Assembly: GCA_964019135.1 (NCBI GenBank) | Contig: OZ025263.1 | Location: forward strand, 20,747,123-20,811,122 | DNA: 64,000 nucleotides | Direction: 5' to 3' | From: Arenicola marina | Lineage: Eukaryota; Annelida; Polychaeta; Arenicolidae | Shown here: positions 22,747 to 33,408 of the stretch, piece after piece | Layout of the letters: the number at the start of each line of letters is the position of its first letter | How positions within the stretch are numbered: the first letter of the stretch is position 1 | Notes under the pieces: model-generated | What the model saw: only the letters and a program-made list of their open reading frames with translations | Told to the model about the DNA's origin: nothing | Database searches by the model: none | Program-made: the position numbers and the translations under genes

Positions 22747-24805
22747 TGTATGAGTTGATCCTGAAGGAATGGCCAAGGGTGGTCTGTTCCTGAAGGGAGA
22801 GTGGGGACTTGTGTATGAGTTGATTCTGAAGGAATGGCCAAGGGTCGTCTGTTCCTGAAGGGAGAGTGGGGACTTGTGTATGAGTTGATCCTGAAGGAAT
22901 TGCCAAGGGTGGTCTGTTCCTGAAGGGAGAGCGGGGATTGGGTATGAGTTGATCCTGAAGAAATGGCCAAGGGTGGTCTGTTCCTGAAGGGAGAGTGGGG
23001 ACTTTTGTATGAGTTAATCCTGAAGGAATGGCCAAGGGTGATCTGTTCCTGAAGGGAGAGTGGGGACTTGTGTATGAGTTGATCCTGAAGAAATGGCCAA
23101 GGGTCGTCTGTTCCTGAAGGGAGAGTGGGGACTTTTGTATGATTTGATTCTGAAGGAATGGCCAAGGGTGGTCTGTTCCTGAAGGGAGAGTGGTCACTTG
23201 TGTATGAGTTGATCCTGAAGGAATGGCCAAGGGTAGTCTGTTCCTGAAGGGAGAGCGGGCACTTGTGTATGAGTTGATCCTGAAGGAATGGCCAAGGGTA
23301 GTCTGTTCCTGAAGGGAGAGCGGGGACTTGTGTATGAGTTGATTCTGAAGGAATGGCCAAGGGTGGTCTGTTCCTGAAGGGAGAGTAAGAACTTGTGTAT
23401 GAGTTGATCCTGCAGGAATTGCCAAGGGTGGGCGGTTCCTGAAGGGAGAGTAAGAACTTGCGCATGAGTTGATCCTGAAGGAATGGCCAAGGGTGGGGTG
23501 TTCCTGAAGGGAGAGTAAGAACTTGTGTATGAGTTGATCCTGCAGGAATTGCCAAGGGTGGTCGGTTCCTGAAGGGAGAGCAAGAACTTGTGTATGAGTT
23601 GATCCTGAAGGAATGGCCAAGGTTCGTCTGTTCCTGAAGGGAGAGTAAGAACTTGTGTATGAGTTGATCCTGAAGGAATGGCCAAGGGTGGTCTGTTCCT
23701 GAAGGGAGAGTAAGAACTTGTGTATGCGTTGATCCTGCAGGAATTGCCAAGGGTGGTCTGTTCTTGAAGGGAGAGTAAGAACTTGTGTATGAGTTGATCC
23801 TGAAGGAATGGCCAGGGGTGGTCTGTTCCTGAAGGGAGTGTAAGAACTTGTGCATGAGTTGATCCTGAAGGAATGGCCAAGGGTGGTCTGTTCCTGAAGG
23901 GAGAGTAAGAACTTGTGTATGAGTGATCCTGAAGGAATGGCCAAGGGTGGTCTGTTCCTGAAGGGAGACCGGGGACTTTTGTATGAGTTGATCCTGAAGA
24001 AATGGCCAAGGGTAGTCTGTTCCTGAAGGGAGAGCGGGGACTTGTGTATGAGTTGATTCTGAAGGAATGGCCAAGGGTGGTCTGTTCCTGAAGGGAGAGT
24101 AAGAACTTGTGTATGAGTTGATCCTGCAGGAATTGCCAAGGGTGGGCGGTTCTTGAAGGGAGAGTAAGAACTTGCGTATGAGTTGATCCTGCAGGAATTG
24201 CCAAGGGTGGTCGGTTCCTGAAGGGAGAGTGAGAACTTGTGTATGAGTTGATCCTGCAGGAATTGCCAAGGGTGGTCGGTTCCTGAAGGGAGAGTAAGAA
24301 CTTGTGTATGAGTTGATCCTGAAGGAATGGTCAAGGGTGGTCTGTTCCTGAAGGGAGAGTAAGAACTTGTGTATGAATTGATCCTGAAGGAATGGCCAAA
24401 GGTGGTCTCTTCCTGAAGGGAGAGTAAGAACTTGTGTATGAGTTGATCCTGATAGAATGGCCAAGGGTAGTCTGTTCCTAAAGGGAGAGTAAGAACTTGT
24501 GTATGAGTTGATCCTGAAGGAATGGCCAAGGGTCGTCTGTTCCCGAAGGGAGAGTGAGGACTTAGCATGAGGTAATCCTGAAGATCTTGATCTGTAGCTA
24601 TGTACGTGACGTCGTTTTCAACAGAACAACAGAGGATAGTCCGTTCTTGAAATGATTCAGCGTATGGGTTTGTCCTGAAGAGAAGCCGGATTGTCTGATC
24701 TATTAAATATCTATTCCAAATTACGAAAAGATATATTCCCCAACTGTTGAAGTGAGCGCTAAAAATCTTTTTACCGTTTAATCATTAAAGTGAAAAGAGC
24801 GCTCG

Positions 24806-27342
24806 ATGGGCACGGTGCCGACCGCAGGCACGGTGCAGACTGCAGACACGGTGCAGACCGCAGGCACGGTACCGACCGCAGGCACGGTGCCGACCGCAGG
24901 CACGGTGCCGACCGCAGGCACGGTGCCGACCGCTGCCTCTGTGCAGACCGCAAGCACGGTGCCGACCGCAGGCACGGTGCAGACCGCAGGCACGGTGCCG
25001 ACCGCAGGCACGGTGCAGACCCCAGGCACGGTGCAGACCGCTGGCACGGTGCAGACCGCAGGCACGGTGCAGACCCCAGGCACGGTGCAGACCGCTGGCA
25101 CGGTGCAGACCGCAGGCACGGTGCAGACCGCAGGCACGGTGCAGACCGCAGGCACGGTGCCGACCGCAAGCACGGGGCAGACCGCAGGCACGGTGCCGAC
25201 CGCTGGCACGGTGCAGACCGCAGGCACGGTGTCGACAGCAGGCACAGTGCGGACCGCTGGCACGGTGCAGACCGCTGGCACAGTGCAGACCGCTGGCACG
25301 GTGCAGACCGCAGGCACGGTGCAGACCGCAGGCACGGTGCAGACCGCAGGCACGGTGCCGACCGCAAGCACGGTGCAGACCGCAGGCACGGTGCAGACCG
25401 CAGGCACGGTGCAGACCGCTGCCTCTGTGCAGACCGCAAGCACGGTGCCGACCGCAGGCACGGTGCAGACCGCAGGCACGGTGCCGACCGCAGGCACGGT
25501 GCAGACCCCAGGCACGGTGCAGACCGCTGGCACGGTGCAGACCGCAGGCACGGTGCAGACCGCAGGCACGGTGCAGACCGCAGGCACGGTGCCGACCGCT
25601 GGCACGGTGCAGACCGCAGGCACGGTGTCGACAGCAGGCACAGTGCGGACCGCTGGCACGGTGCAGACCGCTGGCACAGTGCAGACCGCTGGCACGGTGC
25701 AGACCGCAGGCACGGTGCGGACCGCTGGCACGGTGCAGACCGCTGGCACAGTGCAGACCGCTGGCACGGTGCAGACCGCAGGCACGGTGCAGACCGCAGG
25801 CACGGTGCAGACCGCAGGCACGGTGCCGACCGCAAGCACGGTGCAGACCGCAGGCACGGTGCCGACCGCTGGCGCGGTGCAGACCGCAGGCACGGTGTCG
25901 ACAGCAGGCACAGTGCCGACTGCTGGCACGGTGCAGACCGCTGGCACAGTGCAGACCGCAGGCACGGTGCAGACCGCAGGCACGGTGCAGACCGCAGGCA
26001 AGGTGCAGACCGCAGGCACAGTGCAGACCGCAGGCACGGTGCAGACCGCAGGCACGGTGCCGACCGCAGGCACGGTGCCGACAGCAGGCACGGTGCCGAC
26101 CGCAGGCACGGTGTGGACCCCAGGCACGGTGCAGACCGCAGGCACGGTGCAGACCGCAGGCACGGTGCAGACCGCAGGCACGGTGCCGACCGCAGGCACG
26201 GTGCAGACCCCAGGAACGGTGCAGACCGCAGGCACGGTGCCGACCGCAGGCACGGTGCAGACCCCAGGCACGGTGCAGACCGCAGGCACGGTGCAGACCG
26301 CTGGCACGGTGCAGACCGCAGGCAAGGTGCAGACCGCAGGCACGGTGCAGACCGCAGGCACGGTGCAGACCGCAGGCACGGTGCCGACCGCAGGCACGGT
26401 GCAGACCGCAGGCACGGTGCAGACCGCAGGCACGGTGCCGACCGCAGGCACGGTGCCGACCGCTGGCGCGGTGCAGACTGCAGGCACGGTGTCGACAGCA
26501 GGCGCAGTGCCGACTGCTGGCACGGTGCAGACCGTTGGCACAGTGCAGACCGCAGGCACGGTGCAGACCGCAGGCACGGTGCAGACCGCTGGCACAGTGC
26601 AGACCGCAGGCAAGGTGCAGACCGCAGGCACGGTGCAGACCGCAGGCACGGTGCAGACCCCAGAAACGGTGCAGACCGCAGGCACGGTGCCGACCGCAGA
26701 TACGGTGCAGACCCCAGGCACGGTGCAGATCGCAGCCACGGTGCAGACCGCTGGCACGGTGCAGACCGCAGGCACGGTGCAGACCGCAGGTACGGTGCAG
26801 ACCCCAGGCACGGTGCCGACCGCAGGCACGGTGCCGACCGCAGGCACGGTGCAGACCGCTGGCACGGTGCCGACCGCAAGCACGGTGCAGACCGCAGGCA
26901 CGGTGCAGACCGCAGGCACGGTGCCGACCGCAGGCACGGTGCCGACCGCAGGCACGGTGCCGACCGCTGGCACGGTGCAGACCCCAGGCACGGTGCAGAC
27001 CGCAGGCACGGTGCAGACCGCAGGCACGGTGCAGACCGCAGGCACAGTGCAGACCGCTGGCACGGTGCAGACCCCAGGCACGGTGCAGACCGCAGGCACG
27101 GTGCAGACCGCAGGCACGGTGCAGACCGCAGGCACGGTGCAGACCGCAGGCACGGTGCCGACCGCAGGCACGGTGCCGACCGCAGGCACGGTGCAGACCG
27201 CAGGCACGGTGCCGACCGCAGGCACGGTGCAGACCGCTGGCACGGTGCAGACCGCAGGCACGGTGCAGACCGCAGGCACGGTGCAGACCGCAGGCACGGT
27301 GCAGACCGCAGGCACGGTGCAGACCCCAGGCACGGTGCCGCC
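24806..27342. repeat. 18-bp minisatellite array (about 140 units)
   Basis: Head-to-tail 18-mers, ACGGTGCAGACCGCAGGC, with recurring variants (CAG/CCG, GCA/GCT, GGC/AGC, GCA/CCA; a TCGACAGCA type; an occasional GCCTCT type). Because 18 is a multiple of 3 and the unit has no stop, long frames stay open: on the plus strand HGADRR (24,790-27,360, 856 codons) and TVQTAG (847 codons); on the minus strand CLRSAP (866 codons) and VCTVPA (851 codons). Common substitutions are not confined to the third position of any one frame, which argues against protein constraint. The array starts only about 110 bp after the 65-bp array ends. Confidence 0.95.
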
Positions 27343-27437
27343 GTATTGATTTTCAAATAAACCAAAGTCATAAAGTAAACATTACTGCGGTGGTCTTGAA
27401 AGGGAGTCGGCGACTTACCGGTAAACGTGTCAATCCC

Positions 27438-28108
27438 TTAAAGCGGGTGTCCAACCTAATTTAAACGCGATATGCACCGAAAGTTTACATCTGAAAATTA
27501 ATTTGGCGAGTGCTAACGCTTCGTTTCAGCCGAGTGGTAAGGAGAAAAAAATTAAGGCAACCCACCCCCAGCAATGTCAAGCAGAGCGCCATTTTGCCGG
27601 TGGCAGTGACGCATATTGTGACTATTCATATGGCGCCGCCTTACGTTATAACTCGCGGAGAGAGAGATCAGGGCCGCGATTTACAGATGAACAGCGGCAG
27701 TTCCAAGCCGCGCAGTAGCGCAAGATCTTAGTGTTTCATGGAAAAGTACCCTCCAAACAAATTGATATACGTCTTGCGACGATTGACTCCGCAACAATGC
27801 CATGATTGGAGTTAGAATCGCAGCTGTTTATATTAGCGATTATCACGCGCTCTGGTTTTGCTCACACAATAGACGCAATTTCCGGTGTGAATAAATTAGA
27901 GTATCGCCTCCTGATTGGTCAATCGCGGACACACCTCCAAAACAGGCTGCCGCCTGGGTAGGCGGCGAAATCGTGCCTGGCGGTCACTTCTAAATTTTAT
28001 TGTGAGCTACAGATAGAACGAAAAATTCTGTAATTTGGAGGATAGACAATTGGGTATTATATGAATCGGTAAAGCAACGTTAGAGGCCAGGCTGGCGGTT
28101 CCCTTTAA
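27438..28108. mobile_element. Candidate ~670-bp Kolobok/T2-type MITE
   Basis: The stretch is bounded by TTAA at 27,438-27,441 and 28,105-28,108. The right end, read inward on the minus strand, is TTAAAGGGAACCGCCAGCC, which fits the TTAAAGGRR start known for T2/Kolobok MITEs. The left end, TTAAAGCGGGTGTCCAACC, matches it at only 12 of 19 positions. The interior contains a CCAAT-type motif (CTGATTGGTCAATC near 27,911) and no coding domain. Short open frames at 27,503-27,731 are unremarkable. Alternative reading: ordinary unique sequence with chance TTAA boundaries. Confidence 0.35.
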
Positions 28109-28537
28109 ATAAGGCTGTTCATGTTTAATGAATGCGTCATACATTGTATACACCAGTCAAACGCTTGATGACGCGGTGGGGGGGGGGATTGATGATTGAT
28201 GATTATGAAAGCAAGTTGGGGGTGGGGGGCGTACTAGATTTTGAGTCATCTCTGAGTAATTTTAATTACAGACTGGGAAATATGTATGCGCGCCCTCCTC
28301 TCCCCCTCCCCCTTCCCTGCCCCTCCCCCAGACATTTAGTACTGTCGGCACTGACGAACTTATGCATTGACGAATTATATCACATCACCGTAACTCTTCA
28401 TCAATCAATAATGAAACCGGCTTTGTGACATGTACCTTGGCGTTTTCATTCATGTCGCAAAGAGTTGGGAATGATCGCTGGAGACACCGTCCCTCCCTAC
28501 CTTGGCTCTGCTATTGTCGCGATATGAATTGCATCCT

Positions 28538-28653
28538 ACTGAAACCTAGCTCCAGTTCTGTGGCTGTAGGACGCGCGAAACTCTGACAGGGGAACGGGCC
28601 ATGTCATGATTTTCGCCCGTCCTAAAGCCACAGAACTGGGGCTAACTGAAACC
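28538..28653. mobile_element. 98-bp foldback MITE with perfect 9-bp target-site duplication
   Basis: The element at 28,547-28,644 is flanked by exact copies of ACTGAAACC (28,538-28,546 and 28,645-28,653). The arms at 28,547-28,573 and 28,618-28,644 are inverted repeats identical at 25 of 27 positions, sharing CCAGTTCTGTGGCT and TAGGACG, and weaker pairing continues into the loop. A 9-bp duplication with long terminal inverted repeats suggests a Mutator-like (MULE) origin; that assignment is inference. Confidence 0.8.
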
Positions 28654-28756
28654 CACCAACCAACCATGGTGATGTTGTTTTGACAGAAACTGTGGTAGTA
28701 TCCCTGGACATAGGAATCTACCGTTCACAAGTTGTCCCCCACCCCCCTATCTCTGT

Positions 28757-31700
28757 CATGTCGTCTCACCCTCTCTTTCTCACTGTATCGCCATCTCCAG
28801 TCTCTTCTCTCTCAACCTCTATCTCCACCTCATTCTTTTTCTCGTTCTTTGTCTTTGTCATTCTCACTCTCTCTTTCTCACTGTATCGCCATCTCCAGTC
28901 TCTCCTCTCTCAAACTCTATCTCCACCTCATTCTTTTTCTCGTTCTTTGTCTTTGTCATTCTCACCCTCTTTCTCACTCTATCGCCATCTCCAGTCTCTC
29001 CTCTCTCAAACTCTATCTCCACCTCATTCTTTTTCTCGTTCTTTGTCTTTGTCATTCTCACCCTCTTTCTCACTGTATCGCCATCTCCAGTCTCTCCTCT
29101 CTCAAACTCTATCTCCACCTCATTCTTTTTCTCGTTCTTTGTCTTTGTCATTCTCACCCTCTTTCTCACTGTATCGCCATCTCCAGTCTCTTCTCTCTCA
29201 AACTCTATCTCCACGTCATTCTTTTTCTCGTTTTTTGTCTTTGTCGTTCTCACCCTCTTTCGCACTCTATCGCCATCTCCAGTCTCTTCTCTCTCAACCT
29301 CTATCTCCACCTCATTCTTTTTCTCGTTCTTTGTCTTTGTCATTCTCACTCTCTCTTACTCACTCTATCGCCATCTCCAGTCTCTTCTCTCTCAACCTCT
29401 ATCTCCACCTCATTCTTTTTCTCGTTTTTATTGTCTTTGTCGTTCTCACCCTCTTTCTCACTGTATCGCCATCTCCAGTCTATTCTCTCTCAAACTCTAT
29501 CTCCACCTCATTCTTTTTCTCGTTCTTTGTCTTTGTCATTCTCACCCTCTTTCTCACTGTATCGCCATCTCCAGTCTATTCTCTCTCAAACTCTATCTCC
29601 ACCTCATTTTTTTTCTCGTTCTTTGTCTTTGTCATTCTCACCCTCTCTTTCGCACTCTATCGCCATCTCCAGTCTCTTCTCTCTCAACCTCTATCTCCAC
29701 CTCATTCTTTTTCTCGTTCTTTGTCTTTGTCATTCTCACTCTCTCTTTCTCACTCTATCGCCATCTCCAGTCTCTTCTCTCTCAACCTCTATCTCCACCT
29801 CATTCTTTTTCTCGTTCTTTGTCTTTGTCATTCTCACCCTCTCTTTCGCACTCTATCGCCATCTCCAGTCTCTTCTCTCTCAACCTCTATCTCCACCTCA
29901 TTCTTTTTCTCGTTCTTTGTCTTTGTCATTCTCACTCTCTCTTTCTCACTCTATCGCCATCTCCAGTCTCTTCTCTCTCAACCTCTATCTCCACGTCATT
30001 CTTTTTCTGGTTCTTTGTCTTTGTCGTTCTCACCCTCTTTCTCACTGTATCGCCATCTCTAGTCTCTTCTCTCTCAACCTCTATCTCCACGTCATTCTTT
30101 TTCTCGTTCTTTGTCTTTGTCGTTCTCACCCTCTTTCTCACTGTATCGCCATCTCCAGTCTCTTCTCTCTCAACCTCTATCTCCACCTCATTCTTTTTCT
30201 CGTTCTTTGTCTTTGTCATTCTCACCCTCTTTCTCACTCTATCGCCATCTCCAGTCTCTTTTCTCTCAACCTCTATCTCCACGTCATTCTTTTTCTCGTT
30301 CTTTGTCTTTGTCGTTCTCACCCTCTTTCTCACTGTATCGCCATCTCCAGTCTATTCTCTCTCAAACTCTATCTCCACCTCATTCTTTTTCTCGTTCTTT
30401 GTCTTTGTCATTCTCACCCTCTTTCTCACTGTATCGCCATCTCCAGTCTCTTCTCTCTCAACCTCTATCTCCACCTCATTCTTTTTCTCGTTCTTTGTCT
30501 TTGTCATTCGCACCCTCTCTTTCTCACTCTATCGCCATCTCCAGTCTCTCCTCTCTCAAACTCTATCTCCACCTCATTCTTTTTCTCGTTCTTTGTCTTT
30601 GTCATTCTCACTCTCTCTTTCTCACTGTATCGCCATCTCCAGTCTCTTCTCTCTCAAACTCTATCTCCACCTCATTCTTTTTCTCGTTCTTTGTCCTTGT
30701 CATTCTCACTCTCTCTTTCTCACTGTATCGCCATCTCCAGTCTCTTCTCTCTCAACCTCTATCTCCACCTCATTCTTTTTCTCGTTCTTTGTCTTTGTCA
30801 TTCTCACCCTCTTTCTCACTCTATCGCCATCTCCAGTCTCTCCTCTCTCAAACTCTATCTCCACCTCATTCTTTTGCTCGTTCTTTGTCTTTGTCGTTCT
30901 CACCCTCTTTCTCACTCTATCGCCATCTCCAGTCTCTTCTCTATCAACCTCTATCTCCGCCTCATTCTTTTTCTCATTTTTTGTCTTTGTCATTCTCACC
31001 CTCTTTCTCACTCTATCGCCATCTCCAGTCTCTTCTCTCTCAACCTCTATCTCCACCTCATTCATTTTCTCGTTCTTTGTCTTTGTCGTTCTCACCCTCT
31101 TTCTCACTGTATCGCCATCTCCAGTCTCTTCTCTCTCAAACTCTATCTCCACCTCATTCTTTTTCTCGTTCTTTGTCTTTGTCATTCTCACCCTCTTTCT
31201 CACTCTATCGCCATCTCCAGTCTCTCCTCTCTCAAACTCTATCTCCACCTCATTCTTTTGCTCGTTCTTTGTCTTTGTCGTTCTCACCCTCTTTCTCACT
31301 CTATCGCCATCTCCAGTCTCTCCTCTCTCAAACTCTATCTCCACCTCATTCTTTTGCTCGTTCTTTGTCTTTGTTGTTCTCACCCTCTTTCTCACTCTAT
31401 CGCCATCTCCAGTCTCTTCTCTCTCAACCTCTATCTCCACCTCATTCTTTTTCTCGTTCTTTGTCTTTGTCATTCTCACCCTCTCTTTCGCACTCTATCG
31501 CCATCTCCAGTCTCTCCTCTCTCAAACTCTACCTCCACCTCATTCTTTTTCTCGTTCTTTGTCTTTGTTGTTCTCACCCTCTTTCTCACTCTATCGCCAT
31601 CTCCAGTCTCTTCTCTCTCAAACTCTATCTCCACCTCATTCTTTTTCTCGTTCTTTGTCTTTGTCATTCGCACCCTCTCTTTCTCACTCTATCGCCATCT

Positions 31701-32066
31701 CCAGTCTCTTCTCTCTCAAACTCTATCTCCACCTCATTCTTTTTCTCGTTCTTTGTCTTTGTCATTCTCACTCTCTCTTTCGCACTCTATCGCCATCTCC
31801 AGTCTCTCCTCTCTCAAACTCTATCTCCACCTCATTCTTTTTCTCGTTCTTTGTCTTTGTCATTCTCACCCTCTTTCTCACTCTATCGCCATCTCCAGTC
31901 TCTTCTCTCTCAAACTCTATCTCCACCTCATTCTTTTTCTCGTTCTTTGTCTTTGTCGTTCTCACCCTCTTTCTCACTGTATCGCCATCCCCAGTCTCTG
32001 CTCTCTCAACCTCTATCTCCACCTCATTTTTATTCTCGTTCTTTGTCATTCTGACCCTCTTCATCT
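28757..32066. repeat. 96-bp minisatellite array (about 34 units)
   Basis: The unit is 96 bp, pyrimidine-rich on the plus strand, built from CTCACTCTATCGCCATCTCC, CTCTCTCAACCTCTATCTCC and CATTCTTTTTCTCGTTC blocks. Some units are 98 bp because of an extra CT in CCCTCTCTTTC. On the minus strand a 96-bp unit is 32 codons of a highly charged peptide (KNEKKNEVEIEVEREETGDG). The 98-bp variants shift the frame and end each minus-strand run (65-257 codons). On the plus strand hydrophobic frames stay open for up to 1,116 codons. The minus strand is strongly purine-biased, so triplex-type structure is possible. Confidence 0.95.
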
Positions 32067-32635
32067 TCTCGCTAGGCTCTAATCTCCCTGATTGGTACTA
32101 CATATTTCTCCCTCACATATGATGTTTTTCTCTGTGGTAGTTATATTAATTTCTCTCCGAGTTTGGCTACAATAACCCAGCTAATCCGGGCAAGCCATCT
32201 TCCACCACACAGTCACCCACGGGAGAGCCGCTGGGGAGAAGGGGAAGAGGGGGGAGGGCGGGCCAATTGGTGTGGGCTTACCGGAACGCTCCTATTGTGC
32301 TCCTCAAGTCCCCCCGCCCCCCGACCCCTCCCGGTGTCTACAACACCAGGGGGAGCTGCGAGCGGGCCCAGCGGCTCGAGGATCTCCCGCCAGGGGGCCC
32401 CACAGTTGATAAATCAAGGGCAGCGGCTTTCATCGCAGTCAATTGCGGCAGCCACTTGGCCCGTGCCCCCCCCACCCCCATCCCCCCACAAGCCACCGAC
32501 AAGACCGTGCTTGGCGTATTTTGCTTCACTAATAGCCAATTAAAGCGCCTGTCTAGGGGTATCAAAGGCCCCCTCGACAGACAGGGGAGGGTGGGTGGGG
32601 GGGGGGGGGGCAAGGGAGGAGGCGTTTGTATAAGG
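32067..32635. other. Unique GC-rich non-coding sequence
   Basis: No supported gene. It includes a run of 14 G at 32,597-32,610 and several C-rich tracts. Proline- and glycine-rich frames reflect composition. Confidence 0.5.
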
Positions 32636-33408
32636 CTGGTGATGTTCGCACTGGGGTGGTGATGTTCGCACAAGGCTGGTGATGTTCACACAAGGGTGGT
32701 GATGTTTGCACAGGGGTGGTGATGTTCACACGAGGGAGGTGGTGTTTGCACTGGGTTGGTAATGTTGGCACAAGGGTGGTGATGTTCATACAAGGGTGGT
32801 GATGTTCGCACAGGGTGGTGATGTTCGCACAAGGCTGGTGATGTTCACACAAGGGTGGTGATGTTTGCACAGGGGTGGTGATGTTCACACGAGGGAGGTG
32901 GTGTTTGCACTGGGTTGGTAATGTTGGCACAAGGGTGGTGATGTTCATACAAGGGTGGTGATGTTCGCACAGGGTGGTGATGTTTGCACTAGGGTGGTGA
33001 TGTTCGCACAGGGTGGTGATGTTTGCACTGGGTTGGTAATGTTGGCACAAGGGTGGTGATGTTCATACAAGGGCGGTGATGTTCGCACAGGGTGGTGATG
33101 TTTGCACTAGGGTGGTGATGTTCGCACAGGGGTGGTGATGTTTGCACTAGGGTGGTGATGTTCGCACAGGGGTGGTGATGTTTGCACTAGGGTGGTGATG
33201 TTCGCACAGGGTGGTGATGTTCGCACAGGGTGGTGATGTTTGCACTAGGGCGGTGATGTTCGCACAGGGTGGTGATGTTTGCACTAGGGTGGTGATGTTC
33301 GCACAGGGTGGTGATGTTTGCACTAGGGTGGTGATGTTCGCACAGGGTGGTGATGTTCGCACAGGGTGGTGATGTTCGCACGGAGTTGGAATGTTCGCAC
33401 ATAGCTAG
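32636..33408. repeat. 20/21-bp minisatellite array with 159-bp higher-order repeat
   Basis: Units resemble GTGGTGATGTTCGCACAAGG, with variants TTTGCACTAG, TTCATACAAG and TTGGCACAAG. The block beginning CAAGGCTGGTGATGTTCAC at 32,671 recurs at 32,830, giving a 159-bp higher-order period of about eight units. Open frames on the minus strand (ANITTLCEHHHP-type) are repeat by-products. Confidence 0.9.

Larger units (their letters stand above)
11648..24697. repeat. 13-kb array of a 65-bp minisatellite (about 200 units)
   Basis: The consensus unit is 65 bp and has two related halves, each starting with a CCTGAAGG core: TTGATCCTGAAGGAATGGCC and TTCCTGAAGGGAGAG, ending in CTTGTGTATGAG. Some units are shortened to about 29 bp by loss of one half. 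Units at both edges (11,648-11,810 and 24,585-24,697) are diverged, as expected for an array homogenised by unequal exchange. On the minus strand the consensus lacks stop codons in all frames. Because 65 is not a multiple of 3, each frame cycles through the same 65-residue peptide (segments such as PSGTDHPWPFLQDQL and QEQTTLGHSFRINSYTS). Frames up to 772 codons result. No start context, signal sequence or flanking exon supports translation. Confidence 0.95.

Noticed and set aside
11764..24568. Minus-strand open frames of 150-772 codons as genes for a repetitive protein
   Set aside because: All three frames are open with the same cyclic peptide, starts are arbitrary ATGs within units, and no unique coding flanks exist. 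They follow from a stop-free 65-bp unit.
24771..27371. Overlapping 847-866-codon frames on both strands as a repeat-protein gene
   Set aside because: Several frames on both strands are equally open because the 18-bp unit has no stop in them; substitution positions show no codon structure.
28680..32122. 1,116-codon hydrophobic plus-strand frame as a membrane protein
   Set aside because: Spans the 96/98-bp array only, and several plus frames are open at once. Composition reflects CT-rich repeats.
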